A stretch of 64,000 nucleotides of DNA from Allohahella sp002354735 (lineage in GTDB: Bacteria; Pseudomonadota; Gammaproteobacteria; Pseudomonadales; Oleiphilaceae): contig NZ_CP172312.1 of the NCBI RefSeq assembly GCF_047946665.1, forward strand, positions 2,666,001-2,730,000, read 5' to 3'. Both the position numbers and the translations under genes were made by a program. The notes under the pieces were generated by a model. The model made no database searches and was not told the origin of the DNA. It worked only from the letters and a program-made list of their open reading frames with translations. Below, in pieces: positions 28,429-37,384 of this stretch (its first letter is position 1; every line of letters starts with the position of its first letter).

Positions 28429-28540
28429 GTAAAACTCCTGACTAAACAGACGCGCAAGGCTGGCTATACGGCGTAAAGCTCGAAAAGGTACACTATCCTG
28501 TAATCAGTGCAACACTCTTTAGTCTCCGAGGCAGGCGCAT

Positions 28541-29416
28541 ATGACCAGTTTTTGTTCAATCCGACCGCTGTTCATCGCAGTGATGCTGGTGAACCTGATC
28601 GCGCTCACTTCGGCGAGCTTCGCTGCCGAGACTACTGAGCTTCGCACAGGATCGGCGAAGCTGGCCACAGTGAGAATCTACTATCATGATGCGCCAGCCA
28701 TCGCTCAGCGTCTCAATGCCATGTTCGAGCCCGGTGAGCTGAAGGCATCCGGGCTGGGCCAGGACCTGATCCTGCGCGCCAGCTCCCAGGCGCTGCTCGA
28801 CAACGCAAAAGCGCTGGTGGCCGAGCTCGACAGCAAGCCAGCGCAGTTCAGTATTTCCGTCCGTGAAGCCGCTCATGGCAGTGGCCGCAGCAGCACCCTT
28901 GGCACAAGCATCGGGAGCGAACGAAACGTCGATGGCCGTCAGGGGCGAACAGATATCGCTGTCAATTACGGCAATCGCACATACAGTACGGGGAACAGGA
29001 CGGAGCAGACCGTGACCGTGCTCGAGGGCAACTCGGTAAGCCTCACCGCAGGTCAGCTCAGGCCAGTCCAGAACGTCTACATTTCCCGCGAGGGTGTTGC
29101 TATCAGTCAGGCTGGCCGCCGGGAGCTGGTGGGCAGCGATCTGATTGTGACGCCGACTCTGGCGGGCCCTGAAAAGGAGCAAGGTGCCCGGGTGACCATT
29201 GCTGTGAGACACAATCGCGACGCGACAGACAGGCGGTCGCTCGAGGCATTCGAACTGGCGTCGACCCGGTTACTCCCCTTCGGGGAATGGATGCCACTCG
29301 GCGGCAGTTCGAACAGCAACAGCGCCGACATCAACGGGAATCTCGGCACCAGCTATTCGACCCGCTCTGCAGATCTGACACAGCAATACGAAATAATGAT
29401 ACGTCTGCTGCCCTGA
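28541..29416 (+). CDS. Stand-alone secretin-domain-like exported protein
   Basis: 291 aa with a signal peptide (cleavage near AFA, residue ~28). An N1/NolW-like fold comes first (YHDAPAIAQRLNAMF...LILRASSQALLDNAKALVAELD), the small domain that precedes secretin barrels. The rest resembles the strand part of a secretin (SVSLTAGQLRPVQ, LIVTPTLAGP) but is far too short for a complete secretin. No type II, III or IV pilus secretion genes are near. AGGCAGG lies just before the ATG. I cannot assign a job; it may be an accessory or remnant of a secretin. Confidence 0.7.
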   Translation: MTSFCSIRPLFIAVMLVNLIALTSASFAAETTELRTGSAKLATVRIYYHDAPAIAQRLNAMFEPGELKASGLGQDLILRASSQALLDNAKALVAELDSKPAQFSISVREAAHGSGRSSTLGTSIGSERNVDGRQGRTDIAVNYGNRTYSTGNRTEQTVTVLEGNSVSLTAGQLRPVQNVYISREGVAISQAGRRELVGSDLIVTPTLAGPEKEQGARVTIAVRHNRDATDRRSLEAFELASTRLLPFGEWMPLGGSSNSNSADINGNLGTSYSTRSADLTQQYEIMIRLLP

Positions 29417-29439
29417 GGCTTTGAACGCCGTTCCTTGCC

Positions 29440-30162
29440 TCACGCTCTGCTCAAGGTACCTACCAGCGCAAACGTGCCAGCGAAGCCGCAGATGACCAGC
29501 AGCAGAGGCCTGAATCTGCCCGCGTCAACATAGGGCCTGGCCTGTTTCCCGGTAAAGAAGCCCAGCAAACAAAACGGTACGAACGTCAGCGAAACCAGCA
29601 GCAGGTCGAGCGTCAATATGTCCGCCAACCAATAGCCGATCAGGCTCAGCGCGCAACTGTAGACGAAGAAAACAGAGAGATTTGCCCGAACAGTCATGGG
29701 CGCCCCATGCTGCATGACCAGGGCCATCGGTGGACCACCGATGGAGGTGGTTGTTCCAGTGAGACCACTAACGAAGGCAGCCCAGCCTAATCGACTCGGC
29801 GTGTAGCTGAACTGTGGCCCCTTGTAGCTGATTATCACCGCAAGCAGCACGGTTGAAGCCACAAAGATCTGTAGCCAGAAGGCGTTCAGCTGCAGCAGGA
29901 GCCAAGTTCCCAGGACTGTGCCAGGGATGCGTGTGATAAATGGTATCCGCAGCTGATGTATTTCAATGGCTGCACGCTGGTTCCAGCTATTGAACACACT
30001 GAGATTCAACGCTGTGATCGTCAGTACCACTGGCACCCATTCCGGTTTCACCATCACGATGACAGGCGCCGCTATCACTGCCATGCCAAAACCGAGCGCT
30101 GTCTGAACCCAGCAGCCCACCAGCAGTATGGCTGCTGTAACAGCCCAGGGCATAAACTCCAC
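29440..30162 (-). CDS. TSUP-family (TauE/SafE) permease
   Basis: 240 aa, about seven to eight membrane helices, with the two TSUP half-repeats (GCWVQTALGFGMAVIAAPV near the N-terminus, SGLTGTTTSIGGPPMAL near residue 135). TSUP proteins export or import small sulfur compounds or organic anions; the substrate here is unknown. It follows an orphan TRAP-type binding protein on the same strand after a 73-base gap. Confidence 0.9.
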   Translation of the reverse strand: MEFMPWAVTAAILLVGCWVQTALGFGMAVIAAPVIVMVKPEWVPVVLTITALNLSVFNSWNQRAAIEIHQLRIPFITRIPGTVLGTWLLLQLNAFWLQIFVASTVLLAVIISYKGPQFSYTPSRLGWAAFVSGLTGTTTSIGGPPMALVMQHGAPMTVRANLSVFFVYSCALSLIGYWLADILTLDLLLVSLTFVPFCLLGFFTGKQARPYVDAGRFRPLLLVICGFAGTFALVGTLSRA

Positions 30163-30235
30163 GAACGCTACCCCTCAAGCCAAGACATTCACAACACGAA
30201 GAGGGTTCGCCGTTCTGAATAAGCAGAATTGACAA

Positions 30236-31351
30236 TCAATGCGCAGGTGAAGGCCCTGAACGTGGTGCGTCATCATCCGGCGCGACTGTATCAAGGTACG
30301 CACTATCGGAGATTTCAGTCCAATTTCGAATCCGTCGGAGATACTGCGCCTGAGCCTCGATGATCTCTGCGGCAAGCGGATCGGCCTTGGCCATCTCGGA
30401 GAGCAAGTCATTGTTGGCTGTTTTCAGTGCCTTGATGATCGGCTCGGGGAATCGCCGTATCTCGATATCGGGATGTTCGCTCTTCATGGCAGCCCAGCTC
30501 TCGGCATTCATGTGCATGCTTTGCGCATACATGTCATGCGCCGCCGCTCGGATGGCCACACGTAAGATCTCCTGCAAGTCTTCCGGCAGCTTCTTCCATA
30601 CACGGGCATTGATCAGAAACTGCAGTTCTGCAGCCGGCTCATGCCAGCCTGTGTAATAGAACCTTGCGACCTTATGAAAACCCATAGGCAAATCGAGAGC
30701 CGGCCCGACCCACTCAAGCGCATCTATAGTGCCGCGTTCGAGTGCGGTATAGAGCTCGCCCGGCGCAATATTCGTCACGGCGATACCCAGACGCGCCATC
30801 ACCTCACCAGCGAAGCCCGGTGCACGCATCTTCAAACCCTTAAGATCCTCCAGGGATTTGATTTCCTCTCTGAACCAGCCGCCCATTTGATTGCCGGTGT
30901 TTCCCCCGGGCAGAGAGACAACGCCTAGTGGCTCATAAACACGCTGCATCAGTTCCAATCCACCACCGTGGTAGAACCAGGCATACTGCTCCGGAGTCGT
31001 CATGCCAAAGGGCATGGTGGTAAAGAAGATCGCGTTGGGCACCTGACCCTTATAGTAATAGGACGCGGTATGCCCCATGTCGTACTGCCCCCCGCGAACG
31101 AGGTCGAGTATGCCAAAAGGGGCTTTATGTTTATTGGAAGAGTCGACCCGGATATCGAGCCGACCATTCGACATTCGTCTCGCCATCGCGGCCATGTTGC
31201 GGGAGGTCTCACCCAGTATTGGCGTTCCGGTGCCCCAGGTCTCGGCCAGTTTAAGACGGTAGATTTTGTCATCCGCAGCAACGGCTAGGTGGGCACTGCC
31301 CACACTGACGGAGAACAGGAGGAAAACTAAGATCATTCGGTAAGACAACAT
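30236..31351 (-). CDS. TRAP-transporter-type solute-binding protein (DctP family)
   Basis: 371 aa from ATG 31351, which gives a clean signal peptide (MLSYRMILVFLLFSVSVGSAHLAVAA). Periplasmic binding protein of the DctP/7 family: WGTGTPILGETSRNMA early, SLPGGNTGNQMGGWF, then the carboxylate-binding MRAPGFAGEVMARLG with its conserved Arg. Binds organic anions or keto acids in known members. The DctQ and DctM membrane subunits are absent from the window. It starts 20 bases after the stop of a membrane diguanylate cyclase gene. Confidence 0.92.
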   Translation of the reverse strand: MLSYRMILVFLLFSVSVGSAHLAVAADDKIYRLKLAETWGTGTPILGETSRNMAAMARRMSNGRLDIRVDSSNKHKAPFGILDLVRGGQYDMGHTASYYYKGQVPNAIFFTTMPFGMTTPEQYAWFYHGGGLELMQRVYEPLGVVSLPGGNTGNQMGGWFREEIKSLEDLKGLKMRAPGFAGEVMARLGIAVTNIAPGELYTALERGTIDALEWVGPALDLPMGFHKVARFYYTGWHEPAAELQFLINARVWKKLPEDLQEILRVAIRAAAHDMYAQSMHMNAESWAAMKSEHPDIEIRRFPEPIIKALKTANNDLLSEMAKADPLAAEIIEAQAQYLRRIRNWTEISDSAYLDTVAPDDDAPRSGPSPAH

Positions 31352-31371
31352 GTTGAACTCTCGGGTAAATG

Positions 31372-33549
31372 TCAGGCAATGGCGACGCGATCGCGGCCGC
31401 TTTGCTTCGCATTGTAAAGTGCTTTGTCGGCGAGGCACAGCAGCTCCTGTGGATGGGCGGCCTGCTCAGGCCAGCTGGCAATGCCAAGCGAGATAGTGGT
31501 TACGCCGAGCTTTTTACCACGATAGACGACCACATGTTTGCGCAGTGTCTCCAGCAGGCGCTGCGCGCACTGCCAGGCATGCCCAGAATCCGTATCCGGC
31601 ATCAGGATGACAAACTCCTCACCGCCAAACCGGCAGATGATGTCGGTATCTCGGAAATGAGCTCGCAAGGCATCTGCCGCTGCCTGGAGGGCAGTATCAC
31701 CAGCCTCGTGACCATGTGCATCGTTGAAGCGTTTGAAGTAATCGAGATCGCCCATGATAATCGTGAGCGGCGCACGGCTGCGGAGGGCTACAGCAGTCTC
31801 ATGCACAAATAACTCATCGAAGAAGCGGCGATTCTTAAGGCCAGTCAGCGAGTCCTCATAGGAGAACCTTTTCAGTTCATCGCGTAGGGAAAGGCTTGTG
31901 AGCGTCACCGCTGCCTTGTCCACAGCCCGCTCTATCGACTGGTACAGTTGCGTACTACCGGGTGTGCCCTCAGTTGGCGTTTGCAGGAACAGCAGGCCGA
32001 CCTTCATATTGCCATACTTGGTGTGCTGAATGGTGAGACGGAAGCACCAGTGGCTGCCAGCCTCGAACTCCTCTTCGTCAGTGATCGCATCCGGGAGCGC
32101 ATCCTGCTCTGCGTCGCCCCAGGTATTCATTCTGATGAAACGCCTCGATTCATCTGGTCTGAAGTATGCTGCGCCGTGCAATGGACTGCAGAGCTTTGGC
32201 ATCCGCGTGCCGAGAACGGTTATAGCTGAATGAAAGTCCTCACAGCCCTGCATCTCGGAAATCACATCGTTCAACAGAAGACTCTTTTCATTGTTGAAGC
32301 TCATAACCTGAACGCGCTGTCTTTCCTGATCCGCGAGCTGTTTGAGACGATGCGTTCTCTCGGCAACCTTGCGCTCTAGCAATGAGTTCATCTTTTTCAG
32401 GATTCGCTGGGTGCGGCTGTAACTCCACAGCGAGAGCACCACAACAGCCGTTGAAAATGCGAGGGATCCCCAGGCTACGGGCACGCGCGTCCAGGAGAGA
32501 ATGCCATGCGCCACAGCCATATCCGCCAGCAGAAGTGACAGGTACAGCACGCAGGTCGTCAGCATGATGCCCTGCTCCACTGAAATTCGACGGGCCCTCA
32601 GCAGGATGGCTGCAAACATGAGCAGCATTGACGACAGGAACAGTGCGTCAAAAACCGGGAAGGTACTAGCCAGGCTGAACACCCCGACGTAGGCCAACCC
32701 TGGAGCAGCGATGGCATACAACAGATGGATTCGCCATATCCAGCCAGCAAGGCTGAAACGCCGCTTCGCCAGCCAGAGTTCGAGCAGGAGGGCGACGGGT
32801 ACGGGAAGCAGGTAGTAGGAAAAAGCCCGCAGGTATACCCAGAACAGGGGCTGGTCCCACAAGAGTTGGCTCGCCTGGCTTTCAGCCAGAATCATCGCTC
32901 CCGAAGCGAGCGAAAAGAGAGCCAGCGTTCCAAAATGGCGGCGGTTTGCCTGGAACAGTGCGAACACCAGCGAGAGCAGACCGATAGTAAGGGTAAATCC
33001 GCTCACAACGATGCGTTCAGCTGAGTTTTTCAAAATGAAGAGCTGGAGGTCCGAGCGCTCCATCAGCTTGACTTCGCCCCATAGACCGATATCGGTGTAA
33101 TCGGAGAAAACCCGAAAATAGAGCATATTGTCTCTGCGCTCGGTCGGCAGCTTCACAATATGCCAGGGCCATCCTTCAAAGCGCCCCTGCCCCTGAGCGT
33201 CAAATGTGCCGTACTGGTAAATCTGTCGGCCTTCGTGAAACACCTGCACGATCAGATCCACGCTGAATATGTACAGCACCGGCTCGTGCAGGTGAGCCTC
33301 CGGAATGGGTACTCTAAACCACACGTTGGTATGGCCATCACGTCCCGGCGGATTGGAGGGAAACCCGATGGCCTGCCAGTCATCCGGCGAGCTCGAAATA
33401 GCCCATTCCGGTTCACCAGCCTGCGTAAAGGGTGAGTCACCCCAACGATACTCCCAGCCCTCCTCCAGCGAGATGGCATTGGCGGAATAGGCCATCGAAG
33501 CGGCGCAGAGCAGCAACGGCGCCAACAGCCATCGCAGGAAGATAATCAT
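31372..33549 (-). CDS. Membrane diguanylate cyclase with 7TM-DISM sensor
   Basis: 725 aa. Signal peptide, periplasmic beta-sandwich sensor (DISMED-like, residues ~25-175), seven membrane helices (~185-385, 7TMR-DISM), a coiled coil (~390-420), a GAF-like region (~425-560) and a C-terminal GGDEF domain. The active site CRFGGEEFVILMP is intact and preceded by RDTD, an RxxD inhibitory site at the standard distance, so it should make c-di-GMP under product inhibition. First gene of an apparent operon with the DctP-like protein and the TSUP permease. Confidence 0.93.
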   Translation of the reverse strand: MIIFLRWLLAPLLLCAASMAYSANAISLEEGWEYRWGDSPFTQAGEPEWAISSSPDDWQAIGFPSNPPGRDGHTNVWFRVPIPEAHLHEPVLYIFSVDLIVQVFHEGRQIYQYGTFDAQGQGRFEGWPWHIVKLPTERRDNMLYFRVFSDYTDIGLWGEVKLMERSDLQLFILKNSAERIVVSGFTLTIGLLSLVFALFQANRRHFGTLALFSLASGAMILAESQASQLLWDQPLFWVYLRAFSYYLLPVPVALLLELWLAKRRFSLAGWIWRIHLLYAIAAPGLAYVGVFSLASTFPVFDALFLSSMLLMFAAILLRARRISVEQGIMLTTCVLYLSLLLADMAVAHGILSWTRVPVAWGSLAFSTAVVVLSLWSYSRTQRILKKMNSLLERKVAERTHRLKQLADQERQRVQVMSFNNEKSLLLNDVISEMQGCEDFHSAITVLGTRMPKLCSPLHGAAYFRPDESRRFIRMNTWGDAEQDALPDAITDEEEFEAGSHWCFRLTIQHTKYGNMKVGLLFLQTPTEGTPGSTQLYQSIERAVDKAAVTLTSLSLRDELKRFSYEDSLTGLKNRRFFDELFVHETAVALRSRAPLTIIMGDLDYFKRFNDAHGHEAGDTALQAAADALRAHFRDTDIICRFGGEEFVILMPDTDSGHAWQCAQRLLETLRKHVVVYRGKKLGVTTISLGIASWPEQAAHPQELLCLADKALYNAKQSGRDRVAIA

Positions 33550-33733
33550 GAATCGTGGTGTGGTGAGCAGGACATGATGTTCAACGCCGAAAACCTCGGT
33601 GAGGGATCAGGGCCTAAGCGAAGGCCAGTCAAAGCCGATATGGAACTGCGGCTGATCGGAACAGCAGTAAGGATTGTAGCCTAGTGTCCCGTCCGCGACA
33701 CTAGAGGGCGCCCCAGGCAACTGTAAGTTGTGT

Positions 33734-33745
33734 GGTTGGCCAACC
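33734..33745. repeat. 12-bp perfect palindrome upstream of the binding-protein gene
   Basis: GGTTGGCCAACC, in the 259-base gap between the divergent diguanylate cyclase and binding-protein genes. A possible operator. No other strong signal was recognised in this gap. Confidence 0.3.
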
Positions 33746-33808
33746 TGAGGCTAGACTGAATATCATGCCTAGGCTTTGCCTTGCTCTCGCACTCAGGACG
33801 CTATCGCG

Positions 33809-34594
33809 ATGTTCAGAAAGATGCTTTTTTTCTTCTGTATGCTGTCGTCTGCATTTACTGCGGCCGAGCCAGGATCTGCTGCTTTGCCAGACAGACCACT
33901 GCGAATCGTGACCGAGGAGTGGAAGCCCTATGTCTACAGCGACAGTGACGGAGAGATCAAAGGGAGTGACTGGGAAGTGGTCGAGGCCATTTTCAGAAAA
34001 CTGGGCGTGGCGGTAAAACTCGAGTTTTGCCCGTGGAAGCGCTGTCTGGCGATGATGAAAGCAAATGAAGCTGATGCAATCCTCGGCGCCAGCTTCACCG
34101 AGGAGCGTGCGGCTTTCCTTCGCTACCCGGACGAGCCGCTCTCCACTGCACTGACAGGCATCTTCATTCGCAAGAATGCACCCATCAGGTTTAACTCAAT
34201 CAAAAGTCTCAAGACGCTTCGAGGCGGCGCGATGCTCGGCTATGAGTATTGTCCTGAAATTGCAGCCGCCAATCTCGACCTCGATCTCGAGCGGCAGTTA
34301 TCGGCCAACTTCGCGAAGCTTGCGTTGCAACGTATCGATTACGTGATAGCCAACCTCGTCGTAGGCCATCAGCACGTCAAGGAGCTCAATCTGCTTGATC
34401 GAATTCAGGCGATTCCCGGCGCGCACTTCTGCTCGGGCGAAGCGAATTTTCTGCCATTTGCGCGAACGCCCGAACTGGAGCCTATTGTCAAAGCCTTCGA
34501 CGCTGAGCTCCGATTCTTCAAGACAACCAGAGAATTTCATGCCATTCAGAGCCGCTACGGCATGCCGGATCCAGTTATCGCCACTCATCATTGA
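33809..34594 (+). CDS. Amino-acid-type periplasmic binding protein (SBP_bac_3)
   Basis: 261 aa from ATG 33809, with AGGA nine bases upstream and a signal peptide (MFRKMLFFFCMLSSAFTAAEP). PF00497-like fold: LRIVTEEWKPYVYSD, FCPWKRCLAMMKANEADAILGASFTEER, and a hinge region YEYCPEIAAAN. No ABC permease or ATPase genes adjoin it, as with many orphan members found near signalling proteins. A longer frame to TTG 33776 lacks support. Ligand unknown. Confidence 0.88.
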   Translation: MFRKMLFFFCMLSSAFTAAEPGSAALPDRPLRIVTEEWKPYVYSDSDGEIKGSDWEVVEAIFRKLGVAVKLEFCPWKRCLAMMKANEADAILGASFTEERAAFLRYPDEPLSTALTGIFIRKNAPIRFNSIKSLKTLRGGAMLGYEYCPEIAAANLDLDLERQLSANFAKLALQRIDYVIANLVVGHQHVKELNLLDRIQAIPGAHFCSGEANFLPFARTPELEPIVKAFDAELRFFKTTREFHAIQSRYGMPDPVIATHH

Positions 34595-34609
34595 GAAGCG
34601 GCTAATGGT

Positions 34610-34638
34610 TTGCCTCTGGGGCGCCTGCGACCTATAAT
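34610..34638 (+). promoter_or_regulatory. Sigma-70 promoter of tRNA-Arg
   Basis: -35 TTGCCT (34610-34615) and -10 TATAAT (34633-34638) with a 17-base spacer, followed by a GC-rich discriminator (GCCCGCC), the kind that makes stable-RNA promoters sensitive to ppGpp. It lies just upstream of the tRNA. Confidence 0.8.
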
Positions 34639-34650
34639 GCCCGCCGTCAT

Positions 34651-34724
34651 GCCTCCGTAGCTCAGCTGGATAGAGTAGCGGCTTCCGAAGCCGTTGGTCG
34701 CAGGTTCGAATCCTGCCGGGGGCG
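34651..34724 (+). tRNA. tRNA-Arg (CCG)
   Basis: Folds as a full cloverleaf: acceptor GCCTCCG/CGGGGGC (one T-G pair), anticodon stem GCGGC/GCCGT around the loop TTCCGAA with anticodon CCG, and T-arm GCAGG-TTCGAAT-CCTGC. Decodes CGG. CCA is not encoded (discriminator G then CTTT). No integrase or direct repeat of the 3' end was seen nearby. Confidence 0.95.
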
Positions 34725-34761
34725 CTTTAACGCCCGCCTATTCCCCGCAACACCCAAATCT

Positions 34762-35772
34762 TTAGCTTTCGTCAGCACCACCCGTCACCGCTGTATTGGC
34801 CAGACCTGCCAACACGCTGGCAAGCGCTTCGATATCAAGGCCTTCCGCCTGTTGGCCAGGTTCAAGCATTTCATGTCGACGGGCGATATACTCAGGATCG
34901 TTGTAGGCGACAAACACCTGGCCTTGCTGATTCTGGTAAACGAGCATCTTCTGCGGCAAATCCAGAGCGACCGACTGACGAGCATTGATCATGGGGGAGC
35001 CCACTTTCGGGTTGCCGAACACCATAAGTGTGGTCGGTCCGAGCGACATACTTGCGCGCTTTGCCTCAGCGGCATAGTCGATTTCTGTCACTGTCTTCAA
35101 AGCCCCCTGCGACTCGATAGCCTGGCTGAGCTTCTGGTGAGTGGTCTGGAAATCATTGGTACTGGCCAGCACCACGATCCCTTCAGCCTCCTCTGTCGTT
35201 TTATTGCCTTCTTCATGAGGACCGACTTCGGAGCCACTGGCGGACTCAGCCATCTTTCCCAGTTTATTGCGGAGCTCGATCAATGTTTCCATCTCTCCGA
35301 GACCATGTCGCTCGCGGAGGTATTCAACGCCATTGAACGCAAGTTTGACGCTCCCCTGAGGGTCCTCGTAAGCCAGCATCTTCAAAGGAAGGTCCAGCGC
35401 AACCAACTGATTCTTTTGCAGAAGCGGAATCTCGAGAGCTGGCTGGGACAGCATGATCAGTGTCGTTGGGGGAATATCAACGCCTGCGGACTTCGCATTG
35501 GCCTGATGGTCGATGCTGGCAACGACGCCCATGCCCTGACCGGTTTCGACCGCCTGCTTCAACTCATCGATAGTCTCTGCAACAGCTTTGGTGCTTGGCA
35601 CGGCCTGGACGCCCTGAGGCGCGCCACCTACGGCGGGCTTGCTTTCATCTGGAGAGTTCGCACTGATGGATTCTGGTGCGTTGACGGAACTGTCATCACA
35701 AGCTGCCAGAAAGGTGGCAAGAAGTGTGGCGACAGTACCTGCTTTGAGAAGTGCTCTGATATTTGGCTGCAT
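34762..35772 (-). CDS. Lipoprotein with two DUF302 domains
   Basis: 336 aa. Signal peptide with lipobox LAAC (Cys at ~25), a low-complexity linker, then two DUF302 repeats at roughly residues 65-175 and 205-320. Each carries a matching series: IDHQANAKSAG.../IDYAAEAKRAS..., PPTTLIMLSQP/GPTTLMVFGNP, VALDLPLKMLAYEDPQG/VALDLPQKMLVYQNQQG. This is an internal duplication. DUF302 proteins are small alpha/beta proteins of unknown role. Convergent with the tRNA; single gene. Confidence 0.88.
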   Translation of the reverse strand: MQPNIRALLKAGTVATLLATFLAACDDSSVNAPESISANSPDESKPAVGGAPQGVQAVPSTKAVAETIDELKQAVETGQGMGVVASIDHQANAKSAGVDIPPTTLIMLSQPALEIPLLQKNQLVALDLPLKMLAYEDPQGSVKLAFNGVEYLRERHGLGEMETLIELRNKLGKMAESASGSEVGPHEEGNKTTEEAEGIVVLASTNDFQTTHQKLSQAIESQGALKTVTEIDYAAEAKRASMSLGPTTLMVFGNPKVGSPMINARQSVALDLPQKMLVYQNQQGQVFVAYNDPEYIARRHEMLEPGQQAEGLDIEALASVLAGLANTAVTGGADES

Positions 35773-35891
35773 ACGACGGTCCTGAACGGTTTCAATGGGA
35801 CTGTGTCTACCGGCAAGTTCCTGACCGGTGTCTATCTGGTGATACGTACCTCGCCAGAGTTGGACCAGTCAGTGCATCAGAGAGCGGTCGC

Positions 35892-36530
35892 TTAGGCCGA
35901 GCGGCTCCGCACGTATACGCCCAGCGCAGCAATCATCGCCAGCGACAGCGGACCTGGCAGTCCCACTGCGGTCGGCGCTTCGGGGCCAGGCTCGCGAGGT
36001 CCATATTTACTGTCATAGAATGTGATGAGTGTTTCACCGCCATATGTCGCGCTCAAGGCCGGTGGACACTCCCCTGTAAAGGGTTCGCATCCCTTGGGCA
36101 CATAATCAACGTAGCTTTCGAAGGCAAACAGGTAGGTGTCACTCAACGACACTCGCCTCATAAAATCATAATCCTGATCGCCGTACTTCTTCTCGAATAG
36201 AAACTTCCGTAGCGTATCGTTGAGATCGTGCGCTGTGTCGTCGGGAAAGAGCTCACCATAGCCGCCTTCAAGCCACGGCGTGTCGCCATTAGTGATGTGA
36301 GTACGAAAGTAAAGACCGGTGTAAAGCACTTCGTCCGAGGTCGAATCATCGCCATCATCGAGATTAACTTCAAAGTCGAAATTGATCTGCTCGGGGGCCC
36401 AGTGAATATCGATTCTGATTTTTTCTGGGACTCTGATTGTACCGGCTTCGGAGAGAGGTGCGCTCAGGATCAGAGGCGCCAGCAAGACTGCTCGAGATGC
36501 AGAGACAGCTTGCTTCAAAGTTTGAAACAT
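35892..36530 (-). CDS. PEP-CTERM-like exported protein
   Basis: 212 aa. N-terminal signal peptide (cleavage near SEAG, residue ~29), a beta-rich acidic body, and a C-terminal tripartite sorting-like tail: a proline motif (VGLPGP), one hydrophobic helix (LSLAMIAALGVYV) and a basic end (RSRSA). This matches the layout of PEP-CTERM exosortase substrates, although the exact PEP is replaced by LPGP. No exosortase gene is in the window. A TATAAT lies about 20 bases before the start on the minus strand. Function of the body is unknown. Confidence 0.72.
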   Translation of the reverse strand: MFQTLKQAVSASRAVLLAPLILSAPLSEAGTIRVPEKIRIDIHWAPEQINFDFEVNLDDGDDSTSDEVLYTGLYFRTHITNGDTPWLEGGYGELFPDDTAHDLNDTLRKFLFEKKYGDQDYDFMRRVSLSDTYLFAFESYVDYVPKGCEPFTGECPPALSATYGGETLITFYDSKYGPREPGPEAPTAVGLPGPLSLAMIAALGVYVRSRSA

Positions 36531-36745
36531 AGAAAACTTCCGTGAATATTATACTGGTATATGACTTCCTGCCGGTACCAGATGCCGGTCGATTCCTGAC
36601 GTTGAATCTGGACTGATTTTAAAGGAGATCGTCCTATTTACCTAGGCCCGGTAGCTCAAAATTGAGACATATTCCATCGAAAACCAGCACGCTGCCGTAA
36701 GTAGCGTATAACAGTCGTCTCAAACTCAAAGGAAAGACAAGCCAC

Positions 36746-37384
36746 ATGAACCGGATCATCGTTTTTAATAGTTCGTCCAAGCCGCAGCAGCGCGTCAGAA
36801 CGTACTGGAAACCGCTTGCTACGCTACTCATCAGTCTCTGGCTTACAGGTTGCGGTATCAATAACATTCCAAGCTACGATGAGCAGGTGAAATCATCGTG
36901 GTCGCAGGTGGAGAACCAGTACCAGCGGCGGGCAGATCTGGTCCCCAATTTGGTGGAGACGGTAAAAGGCTATGCAGAGCAGGAGCGCGAAACGCTCACG
37001 GCAGTCATTGAGGCTCGAGCCAAGGCGACCTCGATTCAGGTGGACGAAGGCATTCTCAACGACCCCCAGAAGTTGCAACAGTTTCAGCAGGTTCAAGGTG
37101 AGCTGACAAGCGCTCTCAGCAGATTGATGGCAGTATCTGAGCGTTACCCCGATCTCAAGTCAAACCAGAACTTCCTTGCACTGCAGTCTCAGCTGGAGGG
37201 CACGGAGAACAGGATTGCCGTCGCCCGACGGGATTTTATTCAGGCAGTGCAGCAATACAACACCGAGATTCGGACGTTCCCTGGCCGGATCTGGCATAGC
37301 CTGATGTATAGCGACATGCCGATCCGTGAAAACTTCGAGGCCACGGCGACCAACGCTGAAGAGGCGCCGAAGGTTCAATTCTGA
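36746..37384 (+). CDS. lemA: LemA-family lipoprotein
   Basis: 212 aa. Signal peptide with lipobox LTGC (Cys ~36) and the LemA helical core: NNIPSYDEQVKSSWSQVENQYQRRADLVPNLV then a long antiparallel bundle and FPGRIWHSLMYSDMP near the end. The family is widespread with unclear function. The stop overlaps the start of the next TPM gene by one base; with two TPM-domain genes it forms the usual LemA-TPM cluster. Confidence 0.93.
   Translation: MNRIIVFNSSSKPQQRVRTYWKPLATLLISLWLTGCGINNIPSYDEQVKSSWSQVENQYQRRADLVPNLVETVKGYAEQERETLTAVIEARAKATSIQVDEGILNDPQKLQQFQQVQGELTSALSRLMAVSERYPDLKSNQNFLALQSQLEGTENRIAVARRDFIQAVQQYNTEIRTFPGRIWHSLMYSDMPIRENFEATATNAEEAPKVQF

Noticed and set aside
29414..29442. TGAGGC/GCCTCA repeat with stops of both convergent genes in its arms
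   Set aside because: Only 6 bp, a 17-base loop and no T-run; too weak to call as a terminator.
34651..34724. tRNA-Arg as an integration site for a genomic island
   Set aside because: No integrase, no direct repeat of the tRNA 3' end and no change of gene type across it were seen.
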